Origin: Taxillus chinensis
Taxonomy: Eukaryota; Streptophyta; Magnoliopsida; Santalales; Loranthaceae
Direction: 5' to 3'
Length of the DNA: 64,000 bases
Assembly (NCBI GenBank): GCA_023512835.1
Contig: CM042090.1
Span: 54,726,865-54,790,864 of the forward strand
In this document: positions 23,005 through 33,169 of the stretch, piece by piece
Layout: each line of letters begins with the position of its first letter
How positions within the stretch are numbered: position 1 is the stretch's first letter
Position numbers and translations under genes: made by a program
Notes under the pieces: generated by a model
What the model saw: the letters and a program-made list of their open reading frames with translations, nothing else
What the model was told of the DNA's origin: nothing
Database searches by the model: none

Positions 23005-23171
23005 GACTAGTTATGACCATATGGAGTGTATAAATGTGTGAAATAATTTGTGATTTGTTGTGTATTAATTTATGCTGTCGTAGAGGGTGTTAGGGCCTAT
23101 GCTTTGGTGGCGATTGTTTTCTTTCATTCCACCTTTTCTTTGCGGGTTCAGGTAAAGTCTTAAGAGAGTGA
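23005..23171 (+). repeat. Duplicated Tekay-like 3' UTR segment
   Basis: Homologous to 21441-21630 (shared TATGACCATATGGAGTGTA, TGTATTAATTTA, CATTCCACCTTTTCTTT). Its presence between C3 and C4a shows that the LTR/3' UTR junction itself was duplicated. Confidence 0.65.
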
Positions 23172-24999
23172 TGTAAGGACCCGTTCTTGAGTTAGCCTAG
23201 GCAGTCACGATGCCTTGAGTAGAGTTTTTCTAGATTTTGACCTAGTGAATGGGCTCAAATGAATTCACGTGCAAAAGGAAAGATGCTTAGAATGATGTCC
23301 TCTATCTACCACGAAGTTTCAGGCCAAACGGACGTGTATGTGAGGTCTTGTGATATGGGTCCATTCACGTGCAAGTGTGGTTGTCTTAAATGATGCAGGC
23401 CCTAGGGGTGAAGCTTTAGAGCATTTGGAGTCCATTTGTTGTTGCACGTGAATTGGGAATTCACGTGGAATTTGGTGTGCAGTCATATTTTTGCATGGTT
23501 CCCTTGGTTTTTACATTCTAATGATCTTTCTCCAAAGGACCATGTTGAAATTCGAAATATTTAATGGGTGTTGTATAAGGTGTGTTTGTGTGTCAAAAAC
23601 AACCTGGTTTTGGATCCTGGAGTTTGCCTCATCAAACTATGTCGTTTTGATGTGGGTAGTGTCTATATAATGAGGGCTTGAGTTTGAGTTTAGGGTTCTT
23701 GTGTCCCTTTGTCTTGTCCTTCGAGTGAGGGAAAGAGAGAGAGGATCACTAGTCATTTCCATGGTGGTTGGACATTGGGAGGCGTGATAGCGTGGAGGTT
23801 AGGACAAAAGTCCGAGGTAGGGGTTCATGTTCTTCCTAACTCTCCTCTGTTTTAGGATGTTCACCTATATATATATATATGTAAATCCATATAGGTGTGA
23901 TCTCCTATATGGATGTTGGCCTTCGGTGGCATGTTTTGTTGATTCCGATGTTGAATTTGGCCTGAGGATTTTCCGGGTTTGTTTATGCCCACCATGTGTT
24001 TGATGAAATGTCTAAGAGGCCTGCACACTATGTGTTTGATAAAATGCCTGTGAGGCCTGCATGCCATGTATTCAATATAATGCCTGTGAGACCTTGTATA
24101 TGGGTGTTTGATGATATACCTGTGTGACTAGTGTGTCTTGTGTTTGATTTGTATTTGATAAAAAGCCTATGAGGCTGATGTGTGTGGCTTGTATCCGACC
24201 ATGTTGGTCCTTCCTGAGATAAAGTGTAAATGATGTCTTGAGTTTATATGTTGAGATGTAATGTTATCTTTGTTCCTGTTGATCTGTTTGAGATTGAGTG
24301 AGATATGGGCCAGGCACAATAGTTGGACCCCTTTGAGATTTGGCCAGGACGTGGTCCTGAGTCTCGGTGTAGCACTCACGACGGTGGGCTAAGTCTACAC
24401 CCCATTCCTGAGGGTAGATATGGCGCCCGAGGAGGCGGTTGACCATATCCGACTCGGGTGGAAAATGTTGCATTGGTGTCCATGCAACATTCGCCTGAAT
24501 GTGGTATGTCATGTCGCCGTGGTGGCGGGGTGTCCTCGCCGCCTTCGGTGCGGGCTCGGGTAAAGTGTTTACGGGTGTGCTGGTTAGCCTTAGGCACGAC
24601 ACGGAACAAGCAGGTTGTACGTTGGGGGGGGGGGGCCTCTTGGGTGATGTTTTGCTACCCCCTATAGCCTTAGGCATGACAAGAGCAGCTAAGCCCCGAG
24701 GGCAAAGCTTTATATTATTTCCTTTGTTGTCCTGGTTGTGTTTGGATTTTGGTTGTTATGATGGCTTCATAGGGGTTTTCCCCTTGGGTTGTAATGAACA
24801 TTTAGTCTTTGAAATGAAATAAAATGAGATGTTGTATTCAATTTGTGGTTGTGTGCATGGTTTGGGAACGGGGATGCCCCTGGGTATGTGCTATTTCGGT
24901 TTGGGACAACCCTGCTCAAGTCCTTTTAAGGTACAACCCCTTGTCCCTTGGTGCGGGCATGGGGTTATAGTCATTCAAGCGGAAGGTGAAGGCGTGACC
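23172..24999 (+). repeat. Tekay-like LTR C4a (near full length)
   Basis: Starts TGTAAGGACCCGTTC and ends ...GGCGTGACC at about 24999, so roughly 1.8 kb. TATA box at 23663-23671. Contains a run of 12 G at 24624-24635, apparently at a small rearrangement where the sequence TGTAC-GTT replaces the GGCGGGACGGGTCC seen in C2. Confidence 0.75.
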
Positions 25000-25004
25000 A
25001 GGAG

Positions 25005-25381
25005 CTATGGTTTGCTCACCCCTCCTATAGTTTTATGTTATTTCCTTTGTCGTGCTCGTGGTTTTATGTTTCGTGAATTTGGTTTGGTTTTATTTATAAC
25101 GGTACACCCGACTTCATAGGGGTTTTTCCCCGGCCCGGGTTGTAATAAACATTTAGTCTTTGAAATGAAATAAGATGAGATGTTGTTATTCAATTTGTGT
25201 TTGTGTGCATGGTTTGGGAGCAAGGAGCATGCCCCTTGGCATGTTAGCCTGGTTGTGCGGGTTTGGGACAGCACCCGTGCCGGAAGTCCTTTTAAGGTGC
25301 TTGCACCAACCCCTTGTCCCTTCGGGTGCGGGCATGGGCAGTCACTACTCAATTCCAAGTGGAAGGAAATTGGGGGTGACA
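25005..25381 (+). repeat. Tekay-like LTR tail C4b (5'-truncated)
   Basis: Resumes at TTTGCTCACCCCTCCTATA (equivalent to about 17466 in C2) and runs to the LTR end GGGGGTGACA at 25381. C4a and C4b therefore form a direct LTR-tail duplication of about 350 bases. Confidence 0.75.
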
Positions 25382-26926
25382 AGACCCTTTTCTCGAGAAA
25401 TACCGATGGTAGACTTATTCGGGTAAGCAATTCAAAAAGGTTTATTGAAATCATTTTTTAGAAAAAGATTTTCAAAAAAAGATAACTTTGATTTTGAAAA
25501 CTGATTTGTAATATAATCACAACTTGTTTCCCTCTCATGTCAAAGGCAAAAACTTCAGGAGCATGCTTTTACATAGTCGTCTAATCTAAGATTTAGCCTT
25601 AGCTTGCCTTGTGGTTGCAGGGGCCGACTAGTTTGCTTGATTTCCTTCTTGGGGAAGCCTTGGTTACTTTAAGGATCTTGCGCCTTTTGGAAGGCCTGAT
25701 GATTCTGCAATTAGTCTGGATGACATTAAGGCCTTGGCCTCTATTCATGCTTGCCCTTTTGATTTTGTTGAGCATGCCTCTGACTTTTTCGGTGTTCTTT
25801 CTGCCTTGCAGCTAGCTTTGTATTTTACCCTTGATGCACTCTTGGGTTGACATCAAGTCCGCTTTGTTTTCATTTTCACCCTCATTTGAGCATTTGAGAA
25901 ATAACTTTGTCATCTAATCTGAGAGGACTTTGTTAGGACAGTAATGTAGGCTTAAGGTTTTGGGTTTACCAAAGAAATGATATAAGAGGCTCAAACCTAT
26001 TCTAGGCTAGACTTGATCCGTTGTTCAAATTGGACTTTTTGCAATTGGAACTACCTTATCTGTGCTCTCATGTTTGGATGCGAAAGTAAGACAAAAATGT
26101 TTGTGTTCTCATGTTTTGATATGGAAATTCCCCTTTTTTAGCACTGCCTTCAACATAGGGTCTTTTCGAAGTGCTTTTTTTTTTGTTTTGTTTTGTTTTT
26201 TCGTTTTTTTGTTTTTTTTTGTTTTTGTTTTTTTTGTTTTTTTTTTTGCAAAAGAATTGCCCCAATGGGATACTAGGATATACCCAATGCAAGGACTTTA
26301 TTACGAACACTGTCCCAGTGTGGGGTAATAAGATGACCAATTGTCTCTGACAAAAAAATGCCCCAATGTGGGATCTTATTGTAAAGGTTGCCCCATTTGA
26401 GGGTCCTCAAGAAAAAGTTGATCTCCCAATAACTACCCCAGTGTGGGGTGAACCATGGATCGGGTTGTATGAAAGAAATTTACTGCAGGCTCAAGAGGGC
26501 TGACAATGGTATTATTACGAGATAACGCAAAATGATGGCCTCTCTTCATTTTAAATGCTCAAAGTCTTTCGCAATTTGCTCAAAAAGTTCAAAAGTCTTC
26601 TTATTTCCCGTGACAGAAGGAACCAACTATGGTCATTGATCAGACTTTCCATTAGTGCCCCCCAGATGAGGATAGAGTTACACATCCTCTGGATTTGCTC
26701 CAAGCTTAGGCTAACCTTAGACTAGTTCAGAATTTCTTTGGTAAGCTTGCCCCAATGAGGCTTCTTTGCCCATGCCATGAGAGTCGACAAATATATGATA
26801 ATAATGAAATCTTTCATTGAAAAACAATTTATTACATAAAAGAAAAGGAAATGCAAGCAAAACCATTTATTTAAAGTTTTATGAATGAGAGAGGGATTGC
26901 TATCCACCAAAGGGTTTCCCATGATA
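25382..26926. other. Unassigned sequence
   Basis: No coding region I can support. A (TTTTG)n / poly-T tract lies at about 26168-26250. TGCCCCAATG / CCCCAGTGTGGGGT words recur between 26260 and 26450. The segment from about 26720 on may still belong to the minus-strand Ogre-like fragment to its right, but it does not match the plus-strand gag there. Confidence 0.35.
26168..26250. repeat. Poly-T / (TTTTG)n simple repeat
   Basis: About 80 bases made only of T and G with one C, in the pattern TTTTG/TTTTTTG. It could be a plain microsatellite or the reversed poly-A tail of an old retroposon; no target-site duplication was identified. Confidence 0.8.
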
Positions 26927-27820
26927 TCACTCGAGCACAAGAACTTCAGCTTTCCTGTCGTTGATTTTTCCTTCTTTGATGCCACCTTCGATTCTTTCCC
27001 CGGAGGCGACAATGTCTACGAAGCTGCTCGAGACATTCCCAATTAACTTCTTGTAATAAACTCCCTTCATAGTGCTGATGAAAAGAATGGTAAGTTCACG
27101 CTCAGTTAGTGGAGGTTGGACATTCATGGCCGCTTCCCTCCATCTCCAGGCATAAGTCTTGAAGCTTTCGGTGCTTTCCTTTTCAAAGGACTGTAATGTC
27201 AGCCTATCCAGTGCTAGCTCAGTGACATGTCGGTATTGGTCTTGGAAGGCTGTAGCCAGGTCACCCCAAGTTTGGATACGACTGCCCTCGAATTGAATGT
27301 ACCACCGCAGTGGTCCTCCAGTCAAGCTCTCTTGGAAACAGTGTATTAGGAGCTTGTCATTATCAGCATAGGCCGCCATCTTGCGACAATACATGATCAC
27401 ATGTGTTCTAGGACACTACGTACCATTGAACTTCTCGAAAACAGGTACCTTGAACTTATAAGGTAATACTATCCCTGGTACCAAGCATAAGTCATGGGGG
27501 CTAGTTGCCCCATACACCTTTGCTCCTTTGACAGCCTTTAGTCGGGACTCAATGTGCTTCCAGGTTGATGGATGATCACTTCCTCTAGGGGTGAGTGACT
27601 CCACAGCTTCTATGATATTCTTTTGAGCCAGTATCCCAACAGCGGGTGGTGTGGGCAAACTATTTGCCCCTTCAGTAGGGCTGGCTCCTTTTTCGGTTGT
27701 TAGACTGGATAATATCTCCGTCATGGTCTTCAACTGAGTTTTCATTTACAGCATGCTTTCGCCTTGCTCCTGTTGAGTTTGTTCAAGGCGGGTAAGTTTG
27801 TCTTCTATATGCTCAGCCAT
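26927..27820 (-). pseudogene. Ogre-like gag fragment
   Basis: Start ATG 27820-27818 (MAEHIEDKLTRLEQTQQEQ). The frame continues through TAA (27748-27746) and TAG (about 27415-27413), both explicable as CAA/CAG changes, to 26927. Matches the plus-strand gag in the words AYDLCLVPG-like, KFNGT, YCRKMAA-ADNDKLLIHCF, QESLTGGPLRWYIQ, YRHVTELALDRL, PPLTERELT and ASGERIEGGI. Homology ends near 26990, before the Pro/Gln-rich region and zinc knuckle, so it is 3'-truncated. Confidence 0.82.
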
Positions 27821-28435
27821 CGAAGCGGGTGGTTGATCACAGTGAGACCTCAAGTTGTGTAAATGCCCAATCCTGCTGGAGGTCTTCTAGCAAACCTGGA
27901 TGAAGAAGAATTTGTGTTTTGGTTTTTGGATGCATGTTATGCATGGGATATGCAATGAATGGAAATGAAGGGGTTTGTAGACAAAACATGGATAATATAT
28001 ACAAAGGGTTAGTACATGGACAATATATACAAGGTTCCAGCGAGGCAAGTAAATAAATGTCATAGCATGGCTCAAGCACATGAAGGTCATGCCCCTGATG
28101 GGCATCTAAACATAAACCTATCTTATTCGTTGGTTCCCAAACTATCTCATGAGAGAAGCTCCGTACCCCTAGAGGCATTGATGGAGGGGGCCCTCCAAAA
28201 GGACCCCGCTTGGATGAGGAGTTCAGGCACCTTACGTGAGATAGAACCCACGGGGCATCCCTATTAAACCTCGCTAATCCTAGGTGGAAGTAGAAAACCC
28301 GGGTATAGGGTTAGAGGGAGAGAGAAATGCATGTATGCACAAGCAATGCAGTTTATACAAAAATGAAGAAGATAGAAAGGGAAATAAACAAGCAAGCACT
28401 CCAAAAACAAAAGGCCATGGCTAGACTCTCTCAAA

Positions 28436-28454
28436 GTCCCCAGCAGAGTCCCCA
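28436..28454 (-). other. Primer-binding site of the minus-strand Ogre-like fragment
   Basis: Minus-strand TGGGGACTCTGCTGGGGAC, one base different from the plus-strand element's TGGCGACTCTGCTGGGGAC. It lies just after the LTR end (here GATGATA instead of GATGACA). Confidence 0.7.
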
Positions 28455-28456
28455 AC

Positions 28457-28705
28457 TATCATCACCCAGTGTCGTCCGGGTTCGTGACGGTGTGAGATTA
28501 CTCCTTTGGGTGGAGATTTGGTCATTGAGCCATCATTGCCATGGCTCACACAAATCCAAAAAGAGAGATAAAAGAAACAGAGTCGCCACCAAACAAAAAT
28601 AAAGGTGTGTTTGGCCATCTAGGAGGGTCTACAATTTTCAGAGAATAGGTTCGGGAGTCGGTTACGTGTGGGGAAGGAAGAAAAGGCTCTTGCACCCCCA
28701 CAACG
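28457..28705 (-). repeat. Ogre-like LTR 3' end (partial)
   Basis: 249 bases matching the last part of the other Ogre-like LTRs (CCATGGCAATGATGGCTCAA, CACACCTTTATTTTTGTTTG). It is interrupted at CACCCCCACAAC|G by TGTTGG of the next LTR. Confidence 0.8.
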
Positions 28706-29014
28706 TGTTGGACACCATTTTGACCGGGCCAGATCATAGCCAAAGAAATCCAAAAATAAGAGTCATTTCTGAGGAATCTTAAAATGCCCCAAGGTCAACA
28801 CCGAAGGATAAAGGACGGAATTTGGAAACCAATGCACTTGACCGTGCCCAAATCTGATTTAAAACGAAGAAGTTATGACTAAAATAGCTTTGGGCATGAA
28901 AGTCAAGTTTGCGGAAAGACGGCCAACGCCCTCGGTCAAACCGGCCGAAAGTATGATTGAAAAAACCTCCCAGAGACGGTTCAGGCAAATTCATGGTCAC
29001 TGCCTCGAAGGTTC

Positions 29015-29475
29015 GTAGCGCTTACCCTCGTAACCTCGCAGCACCTAACCTCGAAGCCCCGTAGTCCAGCTTAGCCTCGAAGTTCGCAGCCTGCACCCGC
29101 AGCACCTAGCCTCGAAGCCTCATGGTCACTGCCTCGAAGGTTCGTAGTGCTTACCCTCGTAACCTTGAAGCACCTAGCCTCGAAGCCCCGTAGTCCAGCT
29201 CAGCCTCGAAGCTCGCAGCCTGCACCCGCAGTACCTAGCCTCGAAACCCCGTAGTCCAGCTCAGCCTCGAAGCTCGCAGCCTGTACCCGCAGCACCTAGC
29301 CTCGAAGCCCCGTAGTCCAGCTCAGCCTCGAAGCTCGCAGCCTGCACTCGCAGCACCTAGCCTCGAAGCTCCATAGTCCAGCTCAGCCTCGAAGCTCGCA
29401 GCCAGCACCCGCAGCACCTAGCCTCGAATGTCCGTAGTCCAGCTCAGCCTCGAAGCTCGCAGACTCGCAGCCACG
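29015..29475. repeat. 61-bp tandem repeat in the 5' LTR
   Basis: About seven copies of a 61-bp unit containing CCTCGAAGCCCCGTAGTCCA and GCTCGCAGCCTGCACCCGCA. The 3' LTR of the same element has a differently organised array here, about 105 bp per unit at 44511-44720. Confidence 0.82.
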
Positions 29476-30172
29476 AAGACTCATGGCCTCGTAACCTCAT
29501 AGTCGCAGTCTCACAGTCTTGCCTCGTAGACCCAGCTTCGACTCTTCGACGCGGCTTCGACCCTTCAACCCCTTGATGCGGCTACGACCCTTCAATGCTG
29601 CTTCAACCCTTCGACCCTTCAATGCGGCTACAACCCTTCGACCCTTCGACCCTTCAATGCGGCTACAACCCTTCGACCCTGCGAGGTACCTCCTAGCCTT
29701 CGACCATGCGAGGCACCTCCAGCCTTCGACCTTCGAAGCAACCTCCAGCCTTCAACCTTCTAAGCAACCTCCAACCTTCGACCTTCGAAGCAACCTCCAG
29801 CCTTCGACCTTCGAAGCAACCTCCAGCCTTCGCCCCTGCACCAGCTATGACCTTCGACCCCGCGAGGCCACCATGGGACCTTTGACTCTGCAGGCTTCGG
29901 TTGGAGACTCCAAAATGGCACCGTTTCACTCCTCCTTTAAGTGCACAGTGAAATAAGCATTGTTTTTCTCGGAAACGCATCTAAACGACTCTAATCACAC
30001 ATTTAAATGCTGGGACTCTCGAAAATGCATCAATTAGCGCCTGGGAATTCGTTTGTCGCCTCGTAAATGCATATGTCGGTCTTGAAACTCATTATTGACG
30101 CCTGGGGATTCCAAAAGTCACATCATTTAATTCTCCAAGTTCCCAAAGAGCCGTCTGTCCCCTCCAAGACCT

Positions 30173-30181
30173 CTATAAATA
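30173..30181 (+). promoter_or_regulatory. TATA box of the Ogre-like 5' LTR
   Basis: CTATAAATA followed by GTCGTTTGC. The counterpart in the 3' LTR is CTATAAAAG at 45674. Transcription should begin about 30 bases downstream. Confidence 0.72.
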
Positions 30182-30265
30182 GTCGTTTGCTCCATCAAAA
30201 TAGGGGGGATCGATATTTTTTGGAGACTAACAACATAGAGATTTTGGGGGCTCGAACTGAAGAAG

Positions 30266-30508
30266 ATGTCCTCCACCACCTTGCTGGATTTTGTCTCCAC
30301 GTCCATCAAGCAGTCAAAGAAGAGTAAAGCTAGCAGGAACATCGAGCTTGATTTCCAGGTTTTATTCCCCTCTTATATTACATTCATCATCATCCCTACA
30401 CCAAAATCTCACCTTTTATTCAAAAATACAACAAAACGTTTTCAAAGGCCTGGTGGCCGTGGGATTGAGCCTTTGGTGCTCATATCCTCGCTACTTGGCC
30501 AACATTGA
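30266..30508 (+). other. Small LTR leader ORF with internal splice-donor-like site
   Basis: ATG 30266, about 90 bases after the TATA box, opens a frame beginning MSSTTLLDFVSTSIKQ. The same frame exists in the 3' LTR (from about 45771), but its ATG reads ACG. Both have CAG|GTTTTATTCCCC after about 31 codons (30356-30360). This resembles a first exon and donor site more than a protein gene. Coding function is doubtful. Confidence 0.35.
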
Positions 30509-31117
30509 GTCTAGGAGTGAATCTGAGCTTCACAGTATGCTCTTCACGACACAGACCTTACTTTTTTCATTTTAACATAAAACCTCAAATTCTCCTTAAA
30601 ACAAACCTAGGCCCTTGTGAATGCGGGATCAAGTCTTATTGCTTATGTCTCCATCATCTGGCCAACATCAATTGTAGCAAATGAATCTGAGCTCCATGCT
30701 GTGCTCTTCATGCTACGGGCTTTCTTTCTGTTTTCCGAGATAAAACAAAAAGAATAACATTTTTCTTCTAAATAAAACCATCACAGATTTTACAATGAAA
30801 TAAAGGAAAGAAAGGGAAATTAAAATAAGCAAGCACCCATAGACAAAGACTAGGTACCAATTTTGGGCGTTGTGGGGGTGCAAGAGCCTTTTCTTCCTTC
30901 CCCACACGTAACCGACTCCCGAACCTATTCTCTGGAAACCGTAGACCCTCCTAGGTGGCCAAACACACCTTTATTTTTGTTTGGTGGCAACTCTGTTCTT
31001 CTATCTCTCTTTTGGATTTGTGTGAGCTATGGCAATGATGGCTCAATGACCAAATCTCCATCCAAAGGAGTAATCTCAAGCCAGTCACGAGCCCAGACGA
31101 CACCGGGTGATGACAGC

Positions 31118-31136
31118 TGGCGACTCTGCTGGGGAC
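31118..31136 (+). other. Primer-binding site, Ogre type
   Basis: TGGCGACTCTGCTGGGGAC, two bases after the LTR end. It closely resembles the PBS reported for Ogre elements (assigned to tRNA-Arg). I recall that assignment from the literature and have not checked it against a tRNA set. Confidence 0.75.
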
Positions 31137-31637
31137 ATTTGAGAGAGTCTAGCCATGGTCTTTTGTTTGTGGAGTGTTTGCTTGTTTATTTCCCCTTCTG
31201 TCTTCTTTTTTTTTATAGACTGCATTGCTTGTGCATACATGCATTTCTTTCTCCCTCTAACCCTATACCCTAGTTTTCTACTTTTACCTAGGATTAGCGA
31301 GGCTTAATAGGGATGCCCCGTGGGTTCTATCTCACGTAAGGTGCCTGAACTCCTCACCCAAGTGGGGTCCTTTTGAAGGGCCCCCTCCATCAATGCCTCT
31401 AGGGGTACGGAGCTTCTCTCAGGAGATAGTTTGGGAACCAATGAATAAGATAGGTGTATATGTAGATGCCCATCCGGGGTTTTGACCCTTCATGTGTGTG
31501 CTTTAACGTTGTTATGACCGTGTTTGCACCTTGTTTGCTAACCCATGCACTTCTATCATATTTTGCTTTAATTTTCCCTAACCCTCACTCATTTTGCTTG
31601 ATACATATCACGACATCCCATGCATACATATAGGAAC

Positions 31638-32992
31638 ACGGCAAGTTTTGGGAACCTTTTGAGGGGCGCCAGGGACCCTGAGGACGTGGAAGAAGTGGAG
31701 CGCGCCTCCATTCAGATCCAGCAAGTTTTAGGAGACTTCTCACCAAAGACGTACTCTGTGGCCGATTAGATCATCATGGACACTTGGATCGAACTCCCCA
31801 AAGACCTCCAAGCTACATGGAGTGAATGGCCTAACGCGAGACGCATAGCTTACACCCAACAGTTTGGTGATCTCCTGCTCCTGTCACAACTCCCTGTTGA
31901 TGAGAATATGATCAAGGCAGTGATCCACTTCTGGGACCCGAGACGGAGGTGCTTCACCTTTAATGACATCGACTTGGTGCCGACTTTGGAGGAATATCGA
32001 AGAATCCTTCGCATCCCTTTTGAAGAAGACGACATTGTTTTCCAACCCAACCCACAGAAATCTTGTAGACGAGGGTTAGCACATTTCATGGGTTTCAAAT
32101 GCTTGGGCAAGGACAAAAAGATCATCGACCCTGTGATCAAAGTAGATGGCAAAGAAATCATTCCATGGGAGTTTGTCAGAGGCCAACTGAAAGGTGCAAA
32201 CGAGGACAAGGCCCATTTGCTCATCACCCTTGCTATTTATGGGCTGGTGGTCTTTCCACGGGTGACCGGTTACATTGACGGGACCGTTTTCGAGCTAGTG
32301 GCACAAGTAACCGGTGGCGCTGACCCTATTCCGGCCATACTCGCCAAAACCATCAGATCTCAATCATTTATCCGGACTACAGGAGGTGGTCGCTTCATGG
32401 AGTGCCTCCCTCTCTTGTGCACATGGCTCAAAAGCCATCTCCACTGTGTTACCCCGCGATTCAGGGCTATTTACTCATGGCCCCCTACCGTCATACTAGA
32501 CATTTTAAGAAGTTCGTGGTCCTTACCCAGTAATCTCAATCAATGGAGAAGGCTGCTGAATCGCCTGAACGAGGCAAATGTTGTCTGGATGGCACCCTGG
32601 ATGCCAAGAGAGCATATGACCTATAGCTGCGGAAGGTACAATTGGGTCCCACTCCTTGGACCATGGGGCGGACTGCCTATGCCCCTCTTCAAGTGGGAAG
32701 GCAGCTGGGAAATAACCAAATTGTCCCAGTTCTCTACGGAATGGAAAGATGTGATATTAACCATGGCACAGGAAGAGCTGAGTCAGTTACCGATCAGATG
32801 TTCAACGCCGCATTACAGCCTAGGAAGATCAGTTTCCTTTCTTATTACCCCGACATTGTTCCATCCTATGTGTTTTGGCGGGAGAAACTAGAAGCTGAGC
32901 ACCTCCTGCAGCAACAAGATCTTGTCGGTACTCTTCCGACCATGGAGAGGAAAGGAGAGCCTAGTAATGCATCAAGCTCATCAAGAAAATGA
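31638..32992 (+). pseudogene. Ogre-like ORF1, first copy (ORF1a)
   Basis: The conceptual start is the codon at 31638, which reads ACG where the second copy has ATG (following residues ASFGNLL against ASFDHLL). A TAG at about 31767 and one frameshift near 32640-32660 break it. The long open part starts at ATG 31776. Conserved blocks shared with ORF1b are HFWDPRRRCF, PTLEEYR-like, GYIDG, GGADPI, AILAKTIRS, CLPLL-WLKSH, YSCG-YNWVPLLGPWG, and a C-terminal YYPDI block. This ORF upstream of gag is characteristic of Ogre elements; its function is unknown and no catalytic motif is seen. Confidence 0.82.
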
Positions 32993-33169
32993 GGGCATTA
33001 AGCGGGGTCATCCCTCTGAAGGAACCCAAAGCTTGTCTTGCATCACATAGTTGCATTTATATTTAAATAACTCGTTCATGTACGGTTTTGTCCTATTTAC
33101 ATCAATAAAATCTGTTCTTGTCTATTTCCCATCTCATATGCATAAGCCTTAACATTCATTATAGGAAGC

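Larger units (their letters stand above)
14648..25381 (+). mobile_element. Tekay/Del-like Ty3/gypsy LTR concatemer with decayed interior
   Basis: At least five LTR pieces (starts TGTAAGGACCCGT, ends GCGTGACA/GGTGACA) surround one degenerate gag-pol interior: C1 14648-15984, C2 15985-17887, interior 17888-21630, C3 21631-23004, a duplicated 3' UTR piece 23005-23171, C4a 23172-24999 and C4b 25005-25381. The initiator-tRNA-Met PBS, double zinc-knuckle gag, protease, RT with FIDD and RNase H place it among plant chromovirus-like Ty3/gypsy elements. Integrase and chromodomain are missing. The mosaic is best explained by repeated unequal recombination between LTRs, though mis-assembly is possible. 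No 5-bp target-site duplication is visible at the outer edges. Confidence 0.78.
26927..28705 (-). mobile_element. Ogre-like element, 5' fragment (LTR end, PBS, leader, gag)
   Basis: Minus-strand order: LTR 3' end (28705-28457), PBS (28454-28436), a leader collinear with 31137-31500 of the plus-strand element as far as about 28080, then gag (27820-26927). No ORF1 lies between leader and gag, unlike the plus-strand element. The LTR is cut at 28705, exactly where the plus-strand Ogre-like 5' LTR begins. The right half of this LTR is not found beyond 46618, so simple insertion does not explain the junction. Confidence 0.75.
28706..31115 (+). repeat. 5' LTR of the Ogre-like element
   Basis: Starts TGTTGGACACC and ends GGGTGATGACA, 2410 bp. 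Contains 61-bp tandem repeats (29015-29475), TTCGA-rich repeats (29520-29900), a TATA box (30173-30181), a short transcribed ORF starting ATG 30266 and a splice-donor-like site at 30359. It has a ~50-bp block near its start (AAAGAAATCCAAAAATAAGA...) that the 3' LTR lacks but the minus-strand LTR at 12540-12600 retains. Confidence 0.88.

Noticed and set aside
26168..26250. LINE or SINE tail
   Set aside because: Poly-T/(TTTTG)n alone, with no adjacent retroposon body or flanking duplication found.
29519..29956. 145-codon frame MPRRPSFDSSTRLRPF...
   Set aside because: Low-complexity translation of TTCGACC repeats inside the LTR, upstream of the TATA box.
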